Assembly (NCBI RefSeq): GCF_001815905.1 | Contig: NZ_KV823286.1 | Location: 39,288-103,287, forward strand | DNA from: Brevibacterium sp. HMSC07C04 | GTDB lineage: Bacteria > Actinomycetota > Actinomycetes > Actinomycetales > Brevibacteriaceae | Direction: 5' to 3' | Length of the DNA stretch: 64,000 nucleotides | Part shown: one piece after another, positions 7,872 to 16,316 of the stretch | Position numbering within the stretch: position 1 is the first letter of the stretch | Layout of the letters: each line of letters opens with the position of its first letter | The notes under the pieces: model-generated | The model's database searches: none | The model's input: the letters and a program-made list of their open reading frames with translations, nothing else | What the model was told of the DNA's origin: nothing | Translations under genes and position numbers: made by a program

Positions 7872-8543
7872 TCAGCTGTCTGTCGAGGCGCCGGGGGACT
7901 GGGGAAGGTCACTTTCGGCAGAGTCGGTGGAAGGTTCTGCTGAAAAGTACTCAGCGGTGATGGCGGAGGCAATCTGCGCCGACGCGGTCGAATCAGGGGC
8001 CTCCGAGGTGAATACAGCGCGACGGAAGTACGCCAGTTCGGCTATGGAATCGAGAATATCGCCCAAAGCCCGGTGGTTGCCTGTTTTGGCCGGTGCGGAG
8101 TAGTACGACGATGGGAACCAGCGCTTGGCGAGTTCTTTGATCGAACTGACGTCGATGATGCGGTAGTGCAGATAGTCGACGAGTTCGGGCATCTGCTGCT
8201 GGAGGAACATTTTGTCAGTGCCGACGGAATTGCCGCCCAGCGGAGCTTTGCCGGAAACGGGAACGTGTGAGCGGATGTAGTCGAGCACCTGCTTCTGCGC
8301 GTGCGCGACAGTGGTTCCCCGATCGAGTTCGTCGATCAGCCCGGATTCGCGGTGCATGTTGGTCACGAAATCGTTCATGTTGTTCCGCGCGGATTCGGAC
8401 GGCTTGATGACGATGTCGATGCCGTCATCAAGCGGTTTGAGATCGAAGTCAGTGACAATCGCCGCGACTTCGATCAGTTCGTCCGTGCCGACCTCAAGGC
8501 CGGTCATCTCACAGTCAATCCATACAATTCTGTCTACAGCCAC
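7872..8543 (-). CDS. orn: Oligoribonuclease
   Basis: A 3'-5' exoribonuclease that degrades di- to pentanucleotides, including pGpG from c-di-GMP turnover. DEDDh motifs are present: WIDCEMTGL (D and E), GGNSVGTDKMFL (D) and NHRALGDILDSI (H and D). The frame is open upstream to 8657, but that extension is unlike the family. GTG 8543 gives the usual N-terminus (MAVDRIVWIDCEMTG) and sits 7 nt after a TAGTAT hexamer, consistent with a leaderless mRNA. The 223-residue product has about 30 extra acidic/Ser-rich C-terminal residues beyond the core. Confidence 0.92.
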   Translation of the reverse strand: MAVDRIVWIDCEMTGLEVGTDELIEVAAIVTDFDLKPLDDGIDIVIKPSESARNNMNDFVTNMHRESGLIDELDRGTTVAHAQKQVLDYIRSHVPVSGKAPLGGNSVGTDKMFLQQQMPELVDYLHYRIIDVSSIKELAKRWFPSSYYSAPAKTGNHRALGDILDSIAELAYFRRAVFTSEAPDSTASAQIASAITAEYFSAEPSTDSAESDLPQSPGASTDS

Positions 8544-8550
8544 GAGCCCA

Positions 8551-8556
8551 ATACTA
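8551..8556 (-). promoter_or_regulatory. Putative -10 (TAGTAT) of orn
   Basis: TAGTAT reads on the minus strand and is followed by 7 nt, then the GTG start of orn. This is the geometry of a leaderless actinobacterial transcript. Confidence 0.45.
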
Positions 8557-8634
8557 GCGTTGTGGTCTGACACAGCCCGGTGCACGTGCCAGCACCGCTG
8601 GGAGTCCGCCCAGAACTCGATATTTCGGGGTACG

Positions 8635-8640
8635 TAGAAT
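8635..8640 (+). promoter_or_regulatory. Putative -10 (TAGAAT) of the 8.7-13 kb operon
   Basis: TAGAAT would place transcription initiation near 8647. This leaves a 30-nt leader carrying AAGGGGAG before the GTG at 8677. It argues against the in-frame TTG at 8647 as the start. Confidence 0.45.
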
Positions 8641-8676
8641 AGACAGTTGAACCACAAGCTGATCGAAGGGGAGCGC

Positions 8677-10308
8677 GTGCGCTCAATAGCTGCAGTCGTG
8701 ATGATCGTCCTGGGCGCTGTTCTCGGCGTCGTCGGAGTTCTTCAGAAGACCGTGTGGGCACCGCCGGACAATATTACCGCGTCCACACAGACAGATGAAG
8801 GCTCTGCTGCGGCCGTCATCGAGCCCGGAGTCCTCAACCTGTACCCCGGCGAAGCCCACGTCACCGTCAAGGGCGCAGGCGACATCACCGTCGCCCACGC
8901 ATCGAAGCCCAATGTCGAGGCATGGCTCGGCGAAGCTGCGTATCTCGACATCACCGGGCTGAAATCGCAGGACGAGCTGCGCACAGAAAAAGTCGAGGGC
9001 AAAGAAGACAGCGTGCCCAACCCGGCGGGAGCAGATCTGTGGGAAAACTCGACAACTGAACCCGAACAGGTGACCTTCAAATGGAGCGAACCATCCGACG
9101 ACTCCGCGTTCTTGATCGGCAGCAGTGAAAAGTCGAACCTGCAGATCTCCGTGGAGTGGAAGAACGACGCCACCAACCCGTGGTCGACGCCGCTGATCGT
9201 GGTGGGACTCATTCTGATCATTCTGGGCATCCTGCTGTTCATCTCCGGCACACGGGCGAAGAAACGCGAAAAAGACCGTGAGGAAGCCCGCCTTGAACGT
9301 CGGCGCAGACTGGCGCAGATGGGCTCCGCCTTCGTGATTGTTCCCGGCCTGGCGCTCGCCGGCTGTGGGGCACCTGAACTTCCCGAACCCCAGCCGCTGC
9401 AAACGCCCACCGCACCGGCTGCCTCTGTCACTGACGAACAGCTTGAACGGGTCCTGAAGGAAATCCACACAACCGTTAAGGAAGCCGACGACAAGCTCGA
9501 CGCGAAGAAGCTCGGGGATCGTGCCGACGGCACCTTCCACCAGCAGCGCGAAGGTGCCTACAAGATCAAGAAAAAAGACAAAAAGGCCAAGCTGCCCGCC
9601 GCCCCGGCATTTGACGATGTCAAGGTGAACTTCACTTCGGCAACGGACACGTGGCCGCGGGTCACATCCGCTGTCGTCAGCGGAAACGACCAGACCCAGC
9701 TGGTCATGCTCAGTCAGCAGGATCCCCGCAGCCCCTACCGCCTGTGGTCGCTCACCGTGCTCCTGCCCGGTGCTGAGTTCCCCGAAGTCGAAGACGCCCG
9801 CGTCGGCTCCGGTCTTCTGCCTGCCGACCAGGACGGACTGGTCATGACGCCGAAGGACGCCGTCAAAAACTACGCCGAAAAGCTCCAGAAGCCCGACAGC
9901 GCCAAGCGCAAGGGCGACTTCCAAGACGACGCTTTCGCCAAACAGGAACGCGAATCCTTCAAGAAAGTCAAAAAGGAAATCGAAAAGGGCAACGGCTCAG
10001 CCAAGGTCGAATACAGCCCCGGCCAGCAGGTCGCAGCCCAGTCGGCCAAGGACGGATCGGCTATCGTGATCGGTTCGGCATCGCACACACTGTCTCTGTC
10101 ACCCGAATCGCGCGGAGGCCAAACGGGTGAACTCACAGTCCCCAACCCCCAGGCTAAAGTCGTCGGCGAAACCAAAACCAAGCGGACGCTGAAGACCGAA
10201 TACCTGCAGGTCTACGCTTTTGTGGTGCCCAAGAAGGGCGAAGGCAAGGTGCGGCTGATCGGCGTGTCAACCGCAATGGTCAAGGCCGAACTGGCCGGCA
10301 ACAACTGA
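8677..10308 (+). CDS. Membrane protein with internal lipobox-like second export signal
   Basis: The start is GTG 8677, with AAGGGGAG 4 nt upstream; 543 residues. The order is an N-terminal hydrophobic helix (about 3-21), an extracytoplasmic beta domain (about 25-175), a second helix (about 180-200), a Lys/Arg/Glu coiled stretch (KKREKDREEARLERRRR), and then a second signal-like segment ending LALAGC (Cys about 236). A Pro-rich linker and a C-terminal domain of some 270 residues follow. The C-terminal domain resembles actinobacterial secreted/lipoprotein domains of unknown function. It looks like a membrane protein fused to a lipoprotein. It is the first gene of a four-gene operon. Confidence 0.8.
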   Translation: MRSIAAVVMIVLGAVLGVVGVLQKTVWAPPDNITASTQTDEGSAAAVIEPGVLNLYPGEAHVTVKGAGDITVAHASKPNVEAWLGEAAYLDITGLKSQDELRTEKVEGKEDSVPNPAGADLWENSTTEPEQVTFKWSEPSDDSAFLIGSSEKSNLQISVEWKNDATNPWSTPLIVVGLILIILGILLFISGTRAKKREKDREEARLERRRRLAQMGSAFVIVPGLALAGCGAPELPEPQPLQTPTAPAASVTDEQLERVLKEIHTTVKEADDKLDAKKLGDRADGTFHQQREGAYKIKKKDKKAKLPAAPAFDDVKVNFTSATDTWPRVTSAVVSGNDQTQLVMLSQQDPRSPYRLWSLTVLLPGAEFPEVEDARVGSGLLPADQDGLVMTPKDAVKNYAEKLQKPDSAKRKGDFQDDAFAKQERESFKKVKKEIEKGNGSAKVEYSPGQQVAAQSAKDGSAIVIGSASHTLSLSPESRGGQTGELTVPNPQAKVVGETKTKRTLKTEYLQVYAFVVPKKGEGKVRLIGVSTAMVKAELAGNN

Positions 10309-10318
10309 CGAGGAGAAC

Positions 10319-11311
10319 ATGACTATTCCCCAGCAGCCTGATCACACCGGAGGCGGCCCGCAGGCGTCGGCTCAGCACGAGCAAGGCCAGCAGCCCGCCC
10401 AACAGGAGGGCCTGGACCTGTCGGCAGTCCGCGGTCACGGCACCTCGGCGGGTTCGACACCCAGCAGCGCGGAACAGTCCAGCGAAACTCCCGGCCCCAA
10501 CCAGGTCGAAGTGCCCGCTCTTGCCTTCGAGGTCAACGAGCAGACATTCGAATCGGCGGCACGGCTGTCGATGGAACTGCCGGTGGTTCTTGTGCTGTAC
10601 TCCGGGCAGCAGCCGGACAGCCAGCAGATTCTGCCGGTCCTCCAGAAGATCGTCGAAGACCAGGCCGGCCGCGCAGTGCTGGGGCTGGTGGATGTTGCCA
10701 CCAGCCCGGCCATCCAACAGGCATTTCAGGTGCAGGCCCTGCCGACGGTGGTCGCCGTCATCAAAGGCCAGCCCGTCCCGCTGTTCCAGGGCGTGCAGCC
10801 CGAAGCGCAGATCCGCCAGCTGTTCGACCAGATCGCCCAGGCAGCCGCGCAGGCGGGCCTGCACAAGACCGCCTGGGTCAAAGGCACCCAGGCGCAGGAA
10901 GGCCCCCGCCACCCCGAAGCCCTCGAGGCATTGGAAGCGGGCGACCTCGACCGCGCCGAACAGGCGTACAAGGACGCACTTGCAGAATCGCCGGCAGATG
11001 CCGAGGCAAAAGCCGGAATCGCCCGCGTCGGCCTTCTGCGCCGCACCCGCGACAAAGACCTCGCCGCTGTGCGCCAGGCCGCAGCTGACAACCCCACATC
11101 GGTCGATGCGGCAATCGACTGCGCCGACCTCGATGTTGCCGGCGGTCACGTTGAAGACGCGTTCACACGCCTGATCACGCTGATCGGAACCACCGCCGGC
11201 GACGACCGCGAAAAGCTTCGCCTGCACCTTCTCGACCTGTTCGATGCAGTCGGCGCTGAAGACGCGCGCGTAGTCAAAGCCCGCGGACGTCTGATGCGCG
11301 CGCTGTTCTGA
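10319..11311 (+). CDS. YbbN/CnoX-like co-chaperone: thioredoxin fold plus TPR
   Basis: The 330-residue product has a Gln/Gly-rich N-terminus (1-60), a thioredoxin-like domain (about 60-175) and TPR-type helices (about 190-330). The redox motif CxxC is replaced by SGQQPDS (VVLVLYSGQQPDSQQIL), and the cis-Pro loop is intact (QALPTVVAVIKGQPV). YbbN/CnoX proteins hold client proteins and pass them to chaperones. Loss of both cysteines means it cannot act as a disulfide reductase. It starts 10 nt after the preceding gene and overlaps the next by one base, so its clients may be the envelope proteins of this operon (inference). Confidence 0.88.
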   Translation: MTIPQQPDHTGGGPQASAQHEQGQQPAQQEGLDLSAVRGHGTSAGSTPSSAEQSSETPGPNQVEVPALAFEVNEQTFESAARLSMELPVVLVLYSGQQPDSQQILPVLQKIVEDQAGRAVLGLVDVATSPAIQQAFQVQALPTVVAVIKGQPVPLFQGVQPEAQIRQLFDQIAQAAAQAGLHKTAWVKGTQAQEGPRHPEALEALEAGDLDRAEQAYKDALAESPADAEAKAGIARVGLLRRTRDKDLAAVRQAAADNPTSVDAAIDCADLDVAGGHVEDAFTRLITLIGTTAGDDREKLRLHLLDLFDAVGAEDARVVKARGRLMRALF

Positions 11312-11964
11312 TGCTGCGGCTTCTTGGCTCCGGACTGCTGGGGCTGGTGGGAATACTGGGCTTGGTGCTGGTGATTTCGGCCCTGTCCGTCGTCGGCTTC
11401 GACGGGCAGGCGCGCACCGAGACGATGACCCCTGACGAACGCAGTCAGGCTGTCATGCTCGACCAACAGCTCATTCCTGTCACCAACGCGGTTGCAGAAG
11501 TCACCGTCGAATCCGACACTCCCGTGTTCGTCGGCACCGCCAACGGGGTGGACGTGCGCAGCTACCTTTCGGGGACAGCGCATGACGAAGCCACCGAAAT
11601 CGAACTTCCCGGCGAAATCAGCCACAGGTTTGTGGCCGGGGACGAGCAGCTTGCCTCCGACCCCGAAAGCCGCGATTGGTGGATTACACAGGAAACGGGA
11701 ACCTCGCAGACGGTCCGGCTGGGCCTTGACAGCGACCCGCAGGTGGTCGTGATCGCAGCGCAAGAAGGATCTTTGGCCAACACCAAAATCACCATCACGG
11801 TCGACGCCCCCGGAGTTGTGCCGATGGCGCTTATCGGTCTGGCTTTGACGGTGATGATCTTTGCGCTTGCTGTCTGGCTGTTCCTCTCGTGGCGACAGGA
11901 TCAGCCGAAAGTCGCCGTCGGCGGTTCGCGAAGCAGAGCACGGACAGCGGAGGAATCCCGATGA
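11311..11964 (+). CDS. Bitopic membrane protein of unknown function
   Basis: The 217-residue product has an N-terminal helix (LLGSGLLGLVGILGLVLVISAL), an extracytoplasmic beta-rich domain (about 30-165), a second helix (VPMALIGLALTVMIFALAVW) and a short basic tail. The topology matches the first half of the 8677 gene product, and the two may be distant relatives. The ATG overlaps the preceding TGA (TGATG) and the stop overlaps the next ATG (ATGA), so translation is coupled throughout. No family recognised. Confidence 0.78.
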   Translation: MLRLLGSGLLGLVGILGLVLVISALSVVGFDGQARTETMTPDERSQAVMLDQQLIPVTNAVAEVTVESDTPVFVGTANGVDVRSYLSGTAHDEATEIELPGEISHRFVAGDEQLASDPESRDWWITQETGTSQTVRLGLDSDPQVVVIAAQEGSLANTKITITVDAPGVVPMALIGLALTVMIFALAVWLFLSWRQDQPKVAVGGSRSRARTAEESR

Positions 11965-12968
11965 AGCGCGCACTCAGCACAATGACCGCAGCTCTGGCGG
12001 GACTGGGGCTGCTGAGCGGGTGTTCGGGCGCCCCGCCGATCGCCAGGCCCGCTGTTCCGCAGTCGAGTGAGTATACAAAAGAGCCGCTGCGCGCAGGCGA
12101 TGGTTCAGCGTTCATCACCGACTACACGAAGAAGCTGCAGAAGTCGCTGGCCGATGACGGCAAGGGACTGGACCAGATTCAGGCCGGTCCGATGCTCGAC
12201 CGGACAAAAGCCGAAGTGCTCGTGGCAAAAGCCGAAAAGAAGAAGCTGGGCACGGTCGGCTTCGACAAGGTGCTCGCCGGAGGTCCGGCGCAGTCGGACT
12301 ATCCGCTGTGGTTCTTTGCCTTCGCCAGCAGCGACGATGCCGATGCGGGCACTCAGGCGCTTTTGGTGATGCGTGCCAGCGCCAACGACGACTGGAGTGT
12401 GCAGCAGGGGCTGTTCATAGACGGCAAGCGCGTGCCGAAGCTGGCCCTGGAAGACGGTCAGGTGGCACCGGCGGATAAGCAGTACGCCGTGGATTTCGGC
12501 GAATCAGTTACTGCGGTCAAGGACTTCCTCAGCGGAGCTAAGGGTGATGGCGGCGGAGCGCTGAAGGACTATGACCTCAGCGGTGATGGCTTCAAGAGCT
12601 ACCGCGCCTACGTCGACGAGTATGCAAAAGACTCCAAGTCGTTCAAGCGCGTCGAATCGCAGTGCCAGCCGTACACGGAAATCGACTTCGAGAACTACGC
12701 CGCTGAGACCGAAAGCGGCGGGGCGACCTCAATGGCCGAAATGCGCTGCACCATCACGATCGAGGTGCCGAAGGACTTCAACTTCTCGCTTCCCAAACAG
12801 GTCTCGGCGATCACCACCGGGAAGAAGAGCGGCAATCGAGTAGAGATCGAAGCCTCGATTCCGTTCATGATTGAAACCGGTGACGGCAAGACAAAACTCA
12901 CCAGCTCTGACTGGTTCCCGCTGTCGGGCGAGCAGACCTCGACAAAGGGCAAGGACTCCGACGACTGA
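11961..12968 (+). CDS. Putative lipoprotein
   Basis: The start is ATG 11961, inside ATGA with the preceding stop. The frame is open further upstream, but only this start gives a signal peptide. The first 21 residues end in the lipobox LLSGC, followed by SGAPP. The mature part (about 310 residues) is Lys/Asp-rich with no recognised motif, and its general style resembles the C-terminal domain of the 8677 product. It is the last gene of the operon. It probably sits on the outer face of the membrane with its operon partners. Confidence 0.8.
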   Translation: MKRALSTMTAALAGLGLLSGCSGAPPIARPAVPQSSEYTKEPLRAGDGSAFITDYTKKLQKSLADDGKGLDQIQAGPMLDRTKAEVLVAKAEKKKLGTVGFDKVLAGGPAQSDYPLWFFAFASSDDADAGTQALLVMRASANDDWSVQQGLFIDGKRVPKLALEDGQVAPADKQYAVDFGESVTAVKDFLSGAKGDGGGALKDYDLSGDGFKSYRAYVDEYAKDSKSFKRVESQCQPYTEIDFENYAAETESGGATSMAEMRCTITIEVPKDFNFSLPKQVSAITTGKKSGNRVEIEASIPFMIETGDGKTKLTSSDWFPLSGEQTSTKGKDSDD

Positions 12969-13057
12969 GTTCTGCACGGGCTGGGCGAGCTGCTGCTTGC
13001 TCAGTGCGAGCCGCTGCTGGCCGGGACGGGGACTGCGCTGGTCGAGGTGCCCGCGGC

Positions 13058-13480
13058 TCAGGCGCTGTACTGTTGGGCGATGCGGTCGACCCGGACCAGC
13101 CACAGCAGGCCGAGTATCGGCAACACCAGCGGCACAAAGCCGTAGCCGATTCCGAAGCCGGACCACACGGTGGCTTCGGGGAACAGCTCAGGGCGAACCA
13201 GGCTGAAGATGCCGACGGCGATGACACCGACCAGCTCGATGAGTACCGACACCAGGGCAATACGGTGCGCTGAGCGGTTGGCAATTGCCAAGCAGACTGT
13301 CGCAACAATGTAGACAACAGCCGAAAACGCCGACAGTCCGTAGGCCAGAGGCGCCCGGTCGAAATGCGAAACAAGCTGGTAGCCCGCCCTGGCCGATGCT
13401 GACAGCGCAAAGATTCCGTACACCGCGGTCAGGGCTCGCCCCGGCCCGGAGTGCATTGCAGAGTAAGCCTTGGTGTTCAC
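13058..13480 (-). CDS. Small integral membrane protein (140 aa)
   Basis: The start is GTG 13480, overlapping the upstream stop as GTGA; a longer in-frame start exists but would overlap the upstream gene. There are four predicted helices: ALTAVYGIFALSASARAGYQL, GLSAFSAVVYIVATVCLAI, IALVSVLIELVGVIAVGIF and FVPLVLPILGLLWLV. It resembles conserved actinobacterial membrane proteins without assigned function. It forms a two-gene unit with 13477-13824 and is convergent with the lipoprotein operon; no clear terminator lies between them. Confidence 0.75.
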   Translation of the reverse strand: MNTKAYSAMHSGPGRALTAVYGIFALSASARAGYQLVSHFDRAPLAYGLSAFSAVVYIVATVCLAIANRSAHRIALVSVLIELVGVIAVGIFSLVRPELFPEATVWSGFGIGYGFVPLVLPILGLLWLVRVDRIAQQYSA

Positions 13481-13824
13481 AGCCAGATCTGGTCCATTCG
13501 AAGAATCATGACGATAACGGTGGCGCCGGCAGCCGCCAGCACCCACGGCCCCCACTTGCTGGGCTCAATGTAACCCCACACCGCGGCAATCGGCACGAGG
13601 ATGATTGCGGTGAGCACGTACCCGAAGAACAGCAGCGGGTCGGCGTTCGTCTGCCCGAAAAGCACAATGCCGGTGATCAGCTGAACTATCAGCAGCGCAA
13701 GCACCGCACCTGCCCACACGATCATTGAGATCGGCGCCGGACGGTTTCGCAGAGCCTGGACGGTGCCCCATATGGCAAGCACCGCAGCGGCCGCATACTG
13801 GGCGTAGGTGAGGAACGCAATCAC
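13477..13824 (-). CDS. Small integral membrane protein (115 aa)
   Basis: The frame extends to 14040, but that overlaps the divergent desulfurase gene. GTG 13824 gives a protein beginning MIAFLTYAQYAAAAVLAIWG with four compact hydrophobic helices and almost no loops. No family recognised with confidence. It is coupled to the downstream membrane protein by GTGA. The start is 38 bp from the divergent cysteine desulfurase start, so the two promoters must overlap. Confidence 0.7.
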   Translation of the reverse strand: MIAFLTYAQYAAAAVLAIWGTVQALRNRPAPISMIVWAGAVLALLIVQLITGIVLFGQTNADPLLFFGYVLTAIILVPIAAVWGYIEPSKWGPWVLAAAGATVIVMILRMDQIWL

Positions 13825-13850
13825 GCCTAAGAGTGTAGCGCCGGGGTCGT

Positions 13851-13856
13851 TAGACT
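13851..13856 (+). promoter_or_regulatory. Putative -10 (TAGACT) of the cysteine desulfurase gene
   Basis: TAGACT is followed by 6 nt and then the GTG start. There is no room for a ribosome site, so the transcript is probably leaderless. Confidence 0.45.
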
Positions 13857-13862
13857 CAGTGT

Positions 13863-15092
13863 GTGCGTTCCTATTTCGACTATGCAGCGACATCGCCCAT
13901 GCGCCCGACCGCGCTTGCGGCCTATACGGACGAGCTGCAGAGAATCGGCAACCCGTCGGCCCTGCATTCGCTGGGCCAGCAGTCGCGCTTGCGTTTGGAA
14001 GATTCGCGCGAAGCACTGGCTGAGGCAGTCGGCGCTTCAACCCCGGCCGAGGTGGTGCTCACCTCCGGCGGCACAGAAGCCGACAACCTGGCTATCAAGG
14101 GTCTGTTCTGGCACCGCAACGGCGTGCCCGCGGAAGGGACGGGCACACCGGAAAGCATCTCTCAGCTGTCCCATCCGGTGATCATCACCACCCCGATTGA
14201 GCACAACGCCGTATTGGACACCGCCGGTTGGCTGGAAACGCAGGGCGCGCAGGTGCTTCTGGTCGATGTTGACGCCGATGGCCGGATAAGCCTCGAACAC
14301 CTCGAAGAGCTTCTGGACGAACACGGTGAGCGCACCGCACTCGTGTCGATCATGTTCGCCAATAATGAGATTGGAACGGTTCAGCCGGTCCAACAGGCAG
14401 CGGCGCTCGCAAAGGCCGCGGGAGTTCCCATCCACACTGACGCGGTGCAGGCATTCGGCCAGCTGCCCCTGAACTTTGCCGATCTGGGCGTGGATGCGAT
14501 GACGGTCACGGCCCACAAGATCGGCGGCCCGGTTGGCATCGGCGCGCTCATTCTGGCCCGCGATGTCAAGGCCGTTCCCGTGCTGCACGGCGGTGGGCAG
14601 GAGCGCTCTCTGCGTTCGGGCACTCTCGATGTTGCCGGAGCGACCGCTTTTGCCGCCGCCGCTCAGGAGGCAGCAGGCGGCATAGAGCACGAGGCGCCGC
14701 GTCTGTCCGGTCTTCGTGACCGGCTGATCGCCGGTATCGAGGCGAATGTCCCGGATGCTCACCTGTCAGGTCACCGCGAGGACCGACTGCCGGGGAACGT
14801 CCACTTCACCTTCCCCGGGGCGGAAGCCGATTCCCTTCTGTTCCTGCTGGACGCGGCCGGTTTTGCCACCTCGGCCGGTTCGGCCTGCAGTGCCGGGGTC
14901 AACCGGCCCAGCCACGTGCTCCTGGCCTGCGGGTGCCGCGAAGACCAGGCGCGCTCATCCCAGCGCTTCACACTGGGCCACGGAACCACGCAAGAGGAAG
15001 TCGACAAGCTCATTGAGGCTCTGCCCGGTGTTGTTGAGCAGGCGCGCAAAGCCGGTATGAACTCCGCCTATGACTGGAGCCAGGCGGATTGA
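13863..15092 (+). CDS. Cysteine desulfurase (NifS/IscS type)
   Basis: A PLP enzyme that releases sulfur from L-cysteine as a protein persulfide. Of 409 residues, landmarks are FDYAATSP at the N-terminus, SGGTEADNLAIKG (phosphate contact), HTDAVQAFG (Asp on the PLP nitrogen), TAHKIGGP with the Schiff-base Lys219, and SAGSACSAG with the sulfur-accepting Cys342 on a long mobile loop, as in class I enzymes. It lies directly upstream of mnmA, the usual actinobacterial pairing, so its main acceptor is probably the tRNA thiolation pathway. Confidence 0.95.
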   Translation: MRSYFDYAATSPMRPTALAAYTDELQRIGNPSALHSLGQQSRLRLEDSREALAEAVGASTPAEVVLTSGGTEADNLAIKGLFWHRNGVPAEGTGTPESISQLSHPVIITTPIEHNAVLDTAGWLETQGAQVLLVDVDADGRISLEHLEELLDEHGERTALVSIMFANNEIGTVQPVQQAAALAKAAGVPIHTDAVQAFGQLPLNFADLGVDAMTVTAHKIGGPVGIGALILARDVKAVPVLHGGGQERSLRSGTLDVAGATAFAAAAQEAAGGIEHEAPRLSGLRDRLIAGIEANVPDAHLSGHREDRLPGNVHFTFPGAEADSLLFLLDAAGFATSAGSACSAGVNRPSHVLLACGCREDQARSSQRFTLGHGTTQEEVDKLIEALPGVVEQARKAGMNSAYDWSQAD

Positions 15093-15160
15093 CCCGCAGT
15101 TCGGAATAGAATCAATGGCCCGAGCGCTTAACAGCCAGGCGCTGAACTGAAGGAGGGACC

Positions 15161-16315
15161 GTGAAGGTACTGGCAGCCATGTCCGGCGGTGTGGACTCCG
15201 CCGTTGCCGCCGCACGAGCCAAGGACGCCGGACACGAAGTCGTCGGCGTGCACTTGGCGCTGTCGCGTATGCCCGGCACCCTGCGCACGGGTTCGCGCGG
15301 CTGCTGCACCATCGAAGACTCACGGGATGCCGCGCGCGTGGCGGGCATGCTCGACATTCCGTTCTACGTGTGGGATTTCTCCGAGCGCTTCAAAGAGGAC
15401 ATCGTCGATGACTTCATTGCCGAATACTCGCAGGGCCGCACCCCGAACCCGTGTATGCGCTGCAATGAGCGCATCAAGTTCGCCGCTCTGCTCGACCGTG
15501 CGCTCGCCTTGGGCTTTGACGCGATTGCCACCGGCCACTACGCGGAAATTCAGTGGGTTGACGATCACCCACAGCTGCACCGCGGCCAGGACATGAACAA
15601 AGACCAGTCCTATGTGCTGGGTGTGCTGACAGAACAGCAGCTGCGCCACTGCTATTTCCCCATCGGCGCCAGCGCTGCAAAAGCCGATGTTCGGGCCGAA
15701 GCCGCCGAGCGCGGCTTCCCCGTGGCAAACAAGCCGGACTCCTATGACATCTGCTTCATTCCCGACGGCAATACAAAAGCGTGGCTGGCAGACAAGATCC
15801 CCATGCGTCCCGGTCTCATCAAAGACAAAGAGGGCGAAATCCTGGGCGAACACGACGGCGCACAGTCCTACACCATCGGCCAGCGCAAGGGCCTGGGCAT
15901 TGACAAGCCGACCGCCGACGGCAAACCCCGCTATGTGGTCGACGTTGACACTCGAACGAACACCGTCACGGTGGGCCAGCGACCGGATCTTTCTATTACC
16001 CGACTGACGGGCATCCGCACCACGTGGTGCGGCCAGCCGCCAGAAGCGGCCGGAAGCTCCGAAGAACACGCCATGGACTGTGAAGTGCAGATCCGCGCGC
16101 ACGCTGAGCCCGTTCCAGCACGGATGTGGATGGGCGACTACCTGCCTGATCCTCCGGAAACCGAATTCAACGTCCCACAGGCTCGCCCTGCCGGGCAGCT
16201 CATGCACATCAGCGTTGACGAACCCTTAAGCGGTGTTGCACCCGGCCAGACAATGGTCGTCTACGACGGCACCAGGGTGCTCGGACAAGCCACCATCGAC
16301 CGTACGGCGGCCTGA
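15161..16315 (+). CDS. mnmA: tRNA-specific 2-thiouridylase MnmA
   Basis: Makes 2-thiouridine at position 34 of Lys, Glu and Gln tRNAs, using ATP and sulfur relayed from the desulfurase. The PP-loop SGGVDS is at 8-13. The catalytic Cys98 lies in NPCMRCNE, and the second, persulfide-carrying Cys198 in [20 protein letters not shown] is also conserved. The 384-residue length is normal. GTG 15161 is preceded by GGAGGG. It starts 68 nt after the desulfurase, with a TAGAAT hexamer in the gap, so it may also have its own promoter. Confidence 0.96.
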   Translation: MKVLAAMSGGVDSAVAAARAKDAGHEVVGVHLALSRMPGTLRTGSRGCCTIEDSRDAARVAGMLDIPFYVWDFSERFKEDIVDDFIAEYSQGRTPNPCMRCNERIKFAALLDRALALGFDAIATGHYAEIQWVDDHPQLHRGQDMNKDQSYVLGVLTEQQLRHCYFPIGASAAKADVRAEAAERGFPVANKPDSYDICFIPDGNTKAWLADKIPMRPGLIKDKEGEILGEHDGAQSYTIGQRKGLGIDKPTADGKPRYVVDVDTRTNTVTVGQRPDLSITRLTGIRTTWCGQPPEAAGSSEEHAMDCEVQIRAHAEPVPARMWMGDYLPDPPETEFNVPQARPAGQLMHISVDEPLSGVAPGQTMVVYDGTRVLGQATIDRTAA

Positions 16316-16316
16316 C

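Noticed and set aside
6895..8103. 402-codon plus-strand frame
   Set aside because: It lies entirely antisense to the glycosyltransferase and orn genes, with no ribosome site or recognisable motif.
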